From NCBI GenBank assembly GCA_014730235.1, contig WJIO01000136.1:1-23201 (forward strand): 23,201 nucleotides of DNA, in the 5' to 3' direction. Under the pieces are notes generated by a model that was not told where the DNA came from, searched no databases, and saw only the letters and a program-made list of their open reading frames with translations. The number at the start of each line of letters is the position of its first letter. Positions within the stretch are counted from its first letter, which is position 1. Positions 16,501-22,304 of this stretch are shown in pieces. The translations under genes and the position numbers were made by a program. This DNA comes from Candidatus Poribacteria bacterium (GTDB taxonomy: Bacteria; Poribacteria; DTPJ01; WJIO01).

Positions 16501-19000
16501 CGTATCCCTGGGCAAGATCAGCACCACCGCCACCAGTGCCGATAATTACCGAAGTTCTTTCTCTTGGGAAAGGTCTTTTGTCATAACCTGCATCTTTCAG
16601 AGCTTTTCTCACTACTTCCAGAGTTAAAAGCTGTAGTGGTTCAATAGATTCCAGAGTTTTCGGAGGCATACCATAATTCAGGGGATCAAAATGTATATCA
16701 TCCAGGAAGCAACCCCACTTGCTATAAACTTTATCTTTTGCCCTGGGATCCGGGTCGTAATATAACTCCCAATCCCAACGCTCTTTGGGAACCACCTGAA
16801 CTGTGTTTACTTTATCAAGAATATTTTCCCAGTATTCGTGAATATCACCGGCTTTCGGAAATACAGATGCCATACCGACAATTGCTATATCCTCACCAGT
16901 ATGTTGCTTTTTCCTATTGGATAATGATAGATCTTCGTGTTTTTCATTAACCTGTTCAATCAACTTAATACTACCTTCAGAAACTTCCCTGTGCAATTCA
17001 TCTATACTTATAACATTATCTTTCAGAGCACCTATCTGACCTATCATATAGACGCCGCGATCCAACTGCTCTTCGGGAGGTAATTTAACGACTTTTGAAT
17101 CTATTAAGGCTGTACCTTTTGCAGCAGTATAAAGCCTGCCTATGCTAATCTGCTCAAGAGCAAATCTGATTTCCTCAGCGGATTTACCTGAACCCAGGAG
17201 TTTCTTTTTTTCTTCCTCAAATGCTTCTGCAAAAGGAGTGCATATACATCGGTTTGCATGGCCGGGGCCTACTTCAAGATAAACTGTGCCATCACATCTT
17301 AAAGACTCTTGCTGATAAGTATCGGTGATACCACCGGCTTCAACTATCTCTTTAGTAAACAGGTAAGCTGTACCCATCTGGATACCAACTTTTACCCCTT
17401 TTTGGGCCAAAGGAGCTGCTATTACTGAAACCATAGATGCAGATAAATCATCATGAATTCCACCGGCGAATATAACATGGTATTCACCGGGATCGTTGCC
17501 ATTTGTATTAACATGCTCCAGTATCTTATCTACCATTGCTTCCCAAAGAACAAAGCTGGTTCTTGGGCCTATATGTCCTCCGGATTCTCTACCTTCGAGA
17601 ATAAACCTTTTATCGCCGCCTTTAAGGAACAGATCCAGAAGGCCGGTGGAGGGAACGTGGACGTAAGAAATAATACCACCAGCTTCAAGTGGTTGAGTTT
17701 GCCTGGGTCGACTACCTGCAATTAAAACAAAAGGTGGTTTACATTCCAGTATAACTTCCTGCTGTTGAGAATAAAGATCAGGTGGTAAGAAACCTATAAT
17801 ACCGACACCCCAGGGATGATCCCCCATTACTTTATGGGTTTCCTGCAAGAGTTTGCGCAGTTCATCTCCCGGCATGAGTGATATTGCCAAGAATGGCAAT
17901 GCTCCTCCTTGAGCAATCTCTACGGCGAATTCTGCTGTATCGCTGATGCGGGCCATAGGACCCTGGAAAATTGGATAACGGGTGTTTATTAATTCAGCAA
18001 GGGGGGAATTTTCTTCAAAAGGTCTGTATTCATCAGTAAGTTGTATATGCTTATCAATTGATTTTCTTATGCCCTCAAAGATACCACCTACTGTAACAAA
18101 TTTTTCAGCAAGAGGAGCGGCAAAGGCAGCATCCTGACCCAGCAACATGATGTTTTGCTGTGGTGATTTCCATCCCACTTTATCTGAAATTATCTCTCGC
18201 CATTCGGGAAGAATCTCGGCATTTTTTCTTTCATCAGCAATGAATTCAGTTTCAATATGTTCCAGATTTTTTACGGCTTCTAAATTAGGTCTGTAATACA
18301 TCCTGTAGGATTCACCCAGGTTTCTACCGAAAAACCTGGTTTCGCTTCCATCCATATTCTTAATAATATCTTTAATATCATCAGAAAGATGAGATTCTCT
18401 GGTGAGAAGAAGCTGGGAATCCAATACAATACCAGCAGCACCGGCGGCATAGCATGCAGGAGCAGTATGCAGACCAATACCTCCCTGAGCGTAGACAGGT
18501 AAATTAAGATTTTTCAAGACATTTTGAAGCAGAACAAAGGTTGTTTCTTCGCCAATCCTGCCAGCGGATTCATGACCTTTTACTATTACAGCATCTGCAC
18601 CAGCTTTTTCAGCATTAAGAGCATCTTCCAGGCATAGAGATTCAACAATAACCTGTAAGTCTTTTTCCTGTAATAACTGGATTTGCTCTTTTAGAATATC
18701 TAAATCCTGGCAATGGGATTCGGTTCTGGTTAAAATAATTACCTCAGGGCCTATACTAAGACTGGATATTAACTCAGAAATCCTAAGCGAAATATCCGGA
18801 CAAAAACTCATTTTTATTCCATAGCCTTTATTTGCATATTTAGATAAAACAGCTAAAGAGTTTATAATATATTCAGAGCTTTGATCCTGGATATACTCAA
18901 GATTTAATACACCAATACCACCTGCTTTTGAAGCTGAAACAGCAATTGAAGGCTCTATTAAACCCGGTGGATTGATGGCAATTATCCTGAAATCTTTCAT
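10526..19000 (-). CDS. Megasynthase A: NPD-NPD-KS-AT-ACP-KR-DH iterative PKS/PUFA-synthase-like protein
   Basis: A 2824-residue type I synthase. The N-terminus holds two nitronate monooxygenase/PfaD-like TIM barrels that would act as FMN enoyl reductases. The first (about 1-225) has KGHESAGRIGEETTF (141-155) and GGIGLHTAP (173-181). The second (about 335-600) has YPIFQGPM (342-349), GRESGGHIGPRTSF (470-483) and AGGIHDD (512-518). The ketosynthase (about 700-1150) has Cys895, His1030 in EAHGTGT and His1070. The acyltransferase (about 1262-1565) has GQGSQ, Ser1367 in GHSYG, the Arg of EARGRF (1390-1395) and His1471 in CAFHS, the pattern expected for malonyl-CoA. Gln/Asn- and Pro-rich linkers (about 1665-1710 and 1757-1812) flank a helical segment (1714-1735). 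The ACP (about 1825-1915) carries Ser1862 in LGIDSIKR. The ketoreductase (about 1965-2490) has TGGARG (2220-2225) and the Ser2395/Tyr2408 pair, with the long insertion typical of PfaA-type KRs. The dehydratase (about 2525-2815) has His2555 and Asp2736. GGAAGGA (19008-19014) supports the start. It can run a full reduction cycle alone or together with B. Confidence 0.93.
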   Translation of the reverse strand: MKDFRIIAINPPGLIEPSIAVSASKAGGIGVLNLEYIQDQSSEYIINSLAVLSKYANKGYGIKMSFCPDISLRISELISSLSIGPEVIILTRTESHCQDLDILKEQIQLLQEKDLQVIVESLCLEDALNAEKAGADAVIVKGHESAGRIGEETTFVLLQNVLKNLNLPVYAQGGIGLHTAPACYAAGAAGIVLDSQLLLTRESHLSDDIKDIIKNMDGSETRFFGRNLGESYRMYYRPNLEAVKNLEHIETEFIADERKNAEILPEWREIISDKVGWKSPQQNIMLLGQDAAFAAPLAEKFVTVGGIFEGIRKSIDKHIQLTDEYRPFEENSPLAELINTRYPIFQGPMARISDTAEFAVEIAQGGALPFLAISLMPGDELRKLLQETHKVMGDHPWGVGIIGFLPPDLYSQQQEVILECKPPFVLIAGSRPRQTQPLEAGGIISYVHVPSTGLLDLFLKGGDKRFILEGRESGGHIGPRTSFVLWEAMVDKILEHVNTNGNDPGEYHVIFAGGIHDDLSASMVSVIAAPLAQKGVKVGIQMGTAYLFTKEIVEAGGITDTYQQESLRCDGTVYLEVGPGHANRCICTPFAEAFEEEKKKLLGSGKSAEEIRFALEQISIGRLYTAAKGTALIDSKVVKLPPEEQLDRGVYMIGQIGALKDNVISIDELHREVSEGSIKLIEQVNEKHEDLSLSNRKKQHTGEDIAIVGMASVFPKAGDIHEYWENILDKVNTVQVVPKERWDWELYYDPDPRAKDKVYSKWGCFLDDIHFDPLNYGMPPKTLESIEPLQLLTLEVVRKALKDAGYDKRPFPRERTSVIIGTGGGGADLAQGYGARSTMPSLFGKSYNDVLKHFEDNLPEWTEDSFAGILANVTAGRVANRFNLGGENYIVDAACASSLAAVHLAVKELNTHNSDMVIVGGADTMQNSFAFLCFSKTMALSPTGECRTMDEKADGIVLGEGVAMMIFKRLEDAERDGDKIYAVIKSVGASSDGRDKSMTAPRPDGQALALRRAYEKANVSPTTIELIEAHGTGTVVGDKAEIQALSKVFNENNVEKQNCAIGSVKSMIGHTKCTAGVASVIKASMALHHKVLPPTIGVDHPNPDANFPESPFYVNTQVRPWLDLGDNHPRRAGVSAFGFGGTNFHTVIEEYNGYRNGDIYKSAKQKWPSELFIWKGESRQEISEKIGLIKKASNNINLRDISYSVYKNDRDKPFKFSLAIIANSIDDLKQKAAIAQKSLKNNSDIDDPRGIFFTENPIVEKNDTKIAFLFPGQGSQYVNMLLDLSLDFPEIRESFELANKLLHENLDAPLSRYIYPQPWFSEEEKTYREEKLKQAHIAQPAVGVASMAMYRLLNEFGLKADFLAGHSYGEYVALWAAGVFDENVLIDISEARGRFIIKSAGKDPGTMAAVNADVPVVSEIIEDINGVYIANKNSPDQTVISGTIEGITKAVKEFKSREIRTKVIPVACAFHSPIVDKARVPLKEFLNKVELSAPEKKVFSNVTAKLYPKKTEAVANTLVKHLISSVEFVQEIQNMYEAGARVFIEVGPRSVLTKLTNKILSEKPHLAVASDQHTRNGITQLQHMFGRLITQGINVNLDRFYNVREVKLLNLNSLDSVDKKEVSPTTWLVNGHRAKPISKANQPDPVFPNIKVKVVDENEKVERQEYMKNQQNNSLSESSSINSSQQIQEQVKSQNQAQQKTVKASNNGSTQVMMQYQQLMNRFLDTQKSIMMTYLQNGHVKKSSHTNFSSFTQPVVNNNPPGQPVNPPVSNIIPETPVADVPPAQAPAPTSIQQPRVEVSQPVNQVVEKPQVTEEETKQKELGLTKEELTEKLLDVVSERTGYPKEMLDLDLDMEADLGIDSIKRIEILGSSQEFYNLEEAAGQESDMQDNETLEELASLKTLREIIDWIDQRVNSTDEVPIEDEVLKKNEISKPDTATATDYIDKTASDTDIITEQKDTVGRYKIITEEKPIQSEHVITLSDKPLILVDDENGIAAAVSQSLRNTGKTTIVVRYSDEDIKRLDDNTYSVNLGNWEAVSSFAEAVKENHGSVGGFISFLPLNKKEGLRYSFPGMTLDNWQQSLNLSVKSLFYFAKAFGEDLRDSADSSDAFFMSVSEMGGTFAAINADEFFPGHGGITGFVKALSHEWPKVRIRAIDLPKTMPAPERVETLMQEISCDDNMIEVGYSDGNRIILVPQTENLDKDQTPELKIDSSSVILVTGGARGITADVAVKLAQNYKPNLILMGRSPMPEDESSDTSGLTKMQDIKAAIINRIKTSGEKVTPVEVESKYSRLMKDREMRDNLSKMKAAGAKVEYLSADVRDKEKVTGIIENIYKEYGRLDGVIHGAGIIEDKLVKDKTPESFDRVFDTKVNSAFILSKALKPKNLSFFVIFSSVAGRFGNRGQSDYSAANEVYNKLAVYLDKKWPGRIVSTMWGPWARSKGGMVSSELEKQFALRGVELVPSSIGPKKLDEEIKYGAKGEVEIILGGKGWDALRPGSTGLNQEENQQNTPTDKSVSNIYPLISTGDEITREDDGSITISRKLDISRDLYLNDHQIDNKPVFPMAVGLELMSEAAMIGWEGYHLTEVSDLQVLQGIVVDNKETDIKIVAKPILPMNSTYDTKSLNTLEIEVNILPAITDKPGRAHYRSKVKLQKEAPEKIHQMSIYLEEQRSYPLDIETAYNQILFQKGIFKGISDIESIGSNGILAKVNASRPEECVSGLSAESKWIIDPVITDSGLQLIILWTRENLDMTPLPSRMSRFRRFGSMANQDVECQIHINANPVTNVLSNKLVFFGEDGKLLGLMEGMELICSKALNRLSHNRV

Positions 19001-19113
19001 GAAGTTATCCTTCCAAAACCTTTATGTTGTATAGATTTAAATTTCTACCAAAACTACAAGTTTCTATAGTTTTATATGAAACATTCTTTCGTGTCATTAT
19101 AAATTCAAAATTT

Positions 19114-19274
19114 GGTTCTTCCGGTTTTAGTGTGGTTATAGTTGAAAATTCTCTCAGCCTGTCATTCCTGCTTCAAGCTTTTTGAAAAAGCTTGAGCAAA
19201 AAGGAATAAGAGTTTCGCAGGAATGACAGCATAAAGAAATTTCTTATCTTTATCACACTGAACCCGGAAGAGCC
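19114..19274. repeat. MITE-like dispersed repeat, copy 2
   Basis: The best-preserved copy, 161 bases, with imperfect terminal inverted repeats of about 55 bases: the left end begins GGTTCTTCCGG and the right end closes with CCGGAAGAGCC. The centre is GTCATTCCTGC, a 10-bp-arm palindrome (19174-19194), then CGCAGGAATGACAG. Positions 19171-19220 are identical to 163-212 in copy 1. It lies about 115 bases upstream of the megasynthase A start codon. Confidence 0.85.
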
Positions 19275-19390
19275 CAAAATTTTATCAATCCTATTCAGCA
19301 AAATCATTTATTAAACGCGCTTAACAGGATATTATATTCCCCATTGCCTTTTTGTTTCTTTATTTGATAAAATTAAATAAAATGTTTTTT

Positions 19391-19418
19391 ACATTACCAC
19401 GCTCAAGTCGGAAAAACC
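19391..19418. repeat. Fragment of the MITE-like repeat end
   Basis: The sequence around CATTACCACGCTCAAGTCGG resembles the right-hand end of copy 1 (about 242-267). No core palindrome is attached, so it looks like a decayed or solo end. Confidence 0.4.
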
Positions 19419-19560
19419 AATTTAAATTTTCCTTCTATAAAATATTGTCGTTTGAGTTTTCTTACATCGGCTATAAAGTTTGTTGAATTTAATTAATATT
19501 CCCTGTTTTTCTCAGAATTGCAGCCATTATTCATTTAATTCTATGTTTAATTATAGAATT

Positions 19561-19676
19561 CTTCATTCCTGCAAAATTATTATTCAAAAAAGCTTGAAGC
19601 AGCAGGAATCCATTCTTTGCCAGAATGACAGAGCAAGAAGATATATTCATATTTTATTTCCATAATAAGCCCGGAA
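19561..19676. repeat. MITE-like dispersed repeat, copy 3
   Basis: Begins with TTCATTCCTGC and ends near AAGCCCGGAAGAA. It contains AAAAAAGCTTGAAGCAGCAGG, the inverse of the core of copy 2, and AGAATGACAGAG. It is more diverged than copies 1 and 2; the left terminal arm upstream of 19561 is hard to delimit. Confidence 0.6.
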
Positions 19677-20002
19677 GAATTAACTATTTTTAGGTATGAA
19701 ACTTAGCTCAATCTGGAGGACTTTATTGGTTAGTCTTATTTATTATAGTTTTGCAGTTTTTACAAATCAAAAAGATAAATGAAGATTTTACGTTTATTAA
19801 ATAATTTATTGAAAACCACTTAAAAAGAGCAGAACTATAATTGTTAATGAATCAATATTAAAACTAACTTAATATAAATCCAGACAATCGTTTATATAAT
19901 TTTACACATATTCCGATTTTGTGTCAACCTATTTGCCAAAAATTAAATATGAATAAACCCCTAAAATCACTTAGAAATAATGATTAATGGTGTTTACAAA
20001 CA

Positions 20003-20038
20003 TTCGGGAGGGTGAATATTATAATTCACCCTCCCGAA
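20003..20038 (-). terminator. Strong terminator-like hairpin after the secreted-protein gene
   Basis: A perfect 15-bp stem, TTCGGGAGGGTGAAT (20003-20017) with its complement (20024-20038), has a 6-base loop. It lies 75 bases beyond the stop codon of the gene at 20114-22069 and isolates it from the synthase cluster downstream. The T-run after the stem on the minus strand is weak (TGTTTGT), so the stem rather than a U-tract is the main evidence. Confidence 0.75.
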
Positions 20039-20113
20039 AAGAGAAAAATATAGTCAAAAAAGTGTTCAATAACGGAATAATTGTTACATTTAAGAACACT
20101 TATAAGTTATTAT

Positions 20114-22069
20114 TTATTTCAATACTATAGTTTTTCTTGTGGCGACATTTTCTCCGGCTGTTAGTCGATAGAAATAAACACCGGAGGCAACTTCTTCGCC
20201 CTGTTGATTTTTACCATCCCAGTATATGGCTTTTTCCTTTGTCATATACTGTCCGGGTTCTTTAAACCCGAGATCGAGCTTTCGCACCAGTTTTCCGCTG
20301 GTATCGAATACGCTTAGCTCTACATCAGCACCTTCAGGAAGCTGATAAGGAATCCATGTTTCCGGGTTCCATGGGTTTGGATAGTTCTGGTAAAGGGCAA
20401 ACTCTTTGCTTTCGGGAGCTTCAGTCAGTGCTGGATCTTCCGGAGCGAACCACCAGCCACCATCATCACCAAGATATACCTCTGTACCACCTGGATTGCC
20501 GTAGGTATCACCCTGGGTATATGGATTGGCAGTTCCAACAAAGAGACCAACTGGCGTTGATTTCATGGTACGAATACCATAGTTGGCTGAGTTGCCAAAT
20601 CCATGGGTGTCGACTTTATACCAGTGATAACCGTTCCTGGTCTTCCACATATCAAAACCACCATAGAGCTTAACGATAAAATCAGGGCCTATTAAGTCTA
20701 CAATACTTGAAATTTCTTCCGGCAGCATAGCTGTATTTACACCAGGCAGGAAGAATGTGGTAATATCAAATGTACCAAGATACAACCAACCTTCATGCTC
20801 TTCCATTCTCCACATATAACCGTTAAACATATTTCCAAAGCCAGGATCTTTACCGCTAATTGGGTATTTATAACCCGCAGGCGTCCAACGCCTATCACCA
20901 GCGACAAGAGACCATCTATCATCTTTGCATATACGAATTAGTTCGGGAGGTCCGGAAAGACCTGTAATCATATCAAATCCACCGGGAATACCACCGCCTA
21001 CGTAGAGTTTATTCCTAAAGACTTTCATTGAAGCAACGCCTACGTTTGTAGGGCCTCTGTATGCACCTTCGGTAATAATCGGAACCCAGTTGTAAGGTAG
21101 ATCCCCTGTAGCGTCAGTCTTCCATACCTGGAAACCTGTTGTTTTATTTCCGGTTCCTGCATACAGATAACCGTTGAATACAACGCCTTCAAATACAACA
21201 GTATTATCAGGATCATTAAATCCGGGAGGGCTTGCTTCTCTGAAGATAGCACCCCAGAAATCACCATTGTGGATTTCAACCTCATAGATAATCCTGTGTT
21301 CTTCCCGCTGATCAAATCCAACTCTCGTGGGGGCTGTATACAACTTACCCTTGTATTCCACCAGGCTTCTTATGGAAGATATAGGAAAGGGGGGAGTATC
21401 TGTAACAGGATCAAAAGCGATCTGCAATTCTTCAAACTCAATATCTCCATCCTCATTTGGGAATCCTCGGAGAAGACGGAATGGAACAAAGCCATCCAGA
21501 TAGCTGGTTGCACCTACATAAAGGGCTTCTTCATTATGCTGGGGATCGGTATATACCTTCATGGCCCTGTATCCGTTGTCCCGAGCTATTGCAATTTCAC
21601 TACCGGCAGGAATAGTCTCACCATCGAGTATATATTCACCAGTAGTAAGTTTAATTGGAATACCAAAATTATTAAGCAAATCTGTTCCAATTGGAATACT
21701 GGCTGGAGATTTATAAACCTCTTTCCATATTCCAGTTGCGGGATCATATTCCCAAATTTCAGCACCCAGATCCAAAGCAAATGGATCAACTACCGGATCG
21801 ACAGGTGGATTATCCCAGACAGTAGGATCGGATGTGATGAACTCAAAGAAGTTACGGCTTGTGCCTACATACAACTTTCCGTTATACCATTCCATAGACC
21901 ATGAATAGCTGTTGTTGGGATCACCAAAACCCCATTCGGCGATCTTATCAAAATCATGCTTATAAAGGGAACGAGCTTGTGTCTGAGGAACAGCGAACAA
22001 TATACACAGGACAGCTATCGCAAAGATCAGAGATAACCTTTTGGTTATGAATTTTCTTGCTATACCCAT
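20114..22069 (-). CDS. Secreted beta-propeller-like protein with C-terminal FlgD-like domain
   Basis: A 651-residue exported protein. The N-terminus is a signal peptide: basic residues 1-11, a hydrophobic core at about 12-27, and likely cleavage after TQA near 32. Seven G/N-x-LYVGT-like strands (near 64, 181, 241, 300, 353, 427 and 507) spaced about 50-115 residues apart suggest a seven-bladed beta-propeller, often preceded by MKV or RSL turns. The last 90 residues (about 560-651) form a FlgD-like Ig fold: NYPNPWNPETWIPYQL, LSVFDTSGKLVRKL, AIYWDGKNQQGEEVASGVYF, and a basic RKTIVLK end. Such ends resemble type IX secretion sorting domains but are also widespread in Poribacteria-type proteins without proof of T9SS. 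Any ligand or enzymatic role is unknown. The start has AAAGGA 8 bases upstream. The gene stands alone, with repeat copy 4 upstream and a terminator downstream. Confidence 0.85.
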   Translation of the reverse strand: MGIARKFITKRLSLIFAIAVLCILFAVPQTQARSLYKHDFDKIAEWGFGDPNNSYSWSMEWYNGKLYVGTSRNFFEFITSDPTVWDNPPVDPVVDPFALDLGAEIWEYDPATGIWKEVYKSPASIPIGTDLLNNFGIPIKLTTGEYILDGETIPAGSEIAIARDNGYRAMKVYTDPQHNEEALYVGATSYLDGFVPFRLLRGFPNEDGDIEFEELQIAFDPVTDTPPFPISSIRSLVEYKGKLYTAPTRVGFDQREEHRIIYEVEIHNGDFWGAIFREASPPGFNDPDNTVVFEGVVFNGYLYAGTGNKTTGFQVWKTDATGDLPYNWVPIITEGAYRGPTNVGVASMKVFRNKLYVGGGIPGGFDMITGLSGPPELIRICKDDRWSLVAGDRRWTPAGYKYPISGKDPGFGNMFNGYMWRMEEHEGWLYLGTFDITTFFLPGVNTAMLPEEISSIVDLIGPDFIVKLYGGFDMWKTRNGYHWYKVDTHGFGNSANYGIRTMKSTPVGLFVGTANPYTQGDTYGNPGGTEVYLGDDGGWWFAPEDPALTEAPESKEFALYQNYPNPWNPETWIPYQLPEGADVELSVFDTSGKLVRKLDLGFKEPGQYMTKEKAIYWDGKNQQGEEVASGVYFYRLTAGENVATRKTIVLK

Positions 22070-22077
22070 AGCTAAAT

Positions 22078-22122
22078 TCCTTTCTGATTTTTTCAGAAAA
22101 TATTCTGTTAAAATGACAGAAT
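22078..22122 (-). promoter_or_regulatory. Leader hairpins overlapping the ribosome site of the secreted-protein gene
   Basis: On the minus strand, TTTCTGA/TCAGAAA (22081-22087 with 22093-22099) forms a 7-bp stem whose proximal arm shares bases with the AAAGGA ribosome site (22078-22083). A second 7-bp stem, ATTCTGT/ACAGAAT (22102-22108 with 22116-22122), lies just upstream. This could limit ribosome access; no known riboswitch class is recognised. Confidence 0.35.
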
Positions 22123-22124
22123 CC

Positions 22125-22216
22125 AGAAACTCAATATAATGACTGTATTCCTACTTTCGCAGGAATGACAGGTTTATGGAGTTTCTCATGATTACCACAT
22201 TTAATCTTGAAAAGCC
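22125..22216. repeat. MITE-like dispersed repeat, copy 4
   Basis: A shorter copy with a TATTCCTAC...GCAGGAATGACAGG core and a right end (22161-22216) that aligns without gaps to that of copy 2 (19219-19274), ending GAAAAGCC. It also has 8-bp flanking arms AGAAACTC (22125-22132) and GAGTTTCT (22179-22186). It lacks the central AAGCTT palindrome. It occupies most of the 235-base gap between two minus-strand genes. Confidence 0.65.
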
Positions 22217-22304
22217 AAAATTTTTTAGTAATAATTCACTAAAACCTTAAATGTATTCTTAATCACCTCCATTTCAACAACCTTTAATATTTCTATACCA
22301 TTCA

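Larger units (their letters stand above)
19001..20113. other. Gene-free region upstream of the megasynthase cluster
   Basis: About 1.1 kb of AT-rich sequence without a credible gene. It contains two copies and one fragment of the MITE-like repeat and, at the far end, a terminator for the secreted-protein gene. The cluster promoter should lie just upstream of 19000, but no -35/-10 pair is convincing. An inverted repeat AAAACTA/TAGTTTT (19050-19073) lies about 50 bases from the start codon and could be an operator. Confidence 0.7.

Noticed and set aside
19480-19665. Short plus-strand open frame in the gap upstream of the cluster
   Set aside because: It overlaps MITE-like repeat copy 3, has no ribosome site and encodes low-complexity residues typical of AT-rich non-coding DNA.
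21269-21904. Long plus-strand open frame of 211 codons opposite the secreted-protein gene
   Set aside because: It lies wholly antisense to a gene with a signal peptide, repeats and a recognisable C-terminal domain. Its translation is Cys/Ile/Ser-rich without any motif.
22264-22268. GGAGG on the minus strand suggesting a small gene between 22305 and 22069
   Set aside because: No start codon lies at a suitable distance, and the region downstream is repeat copy 4.
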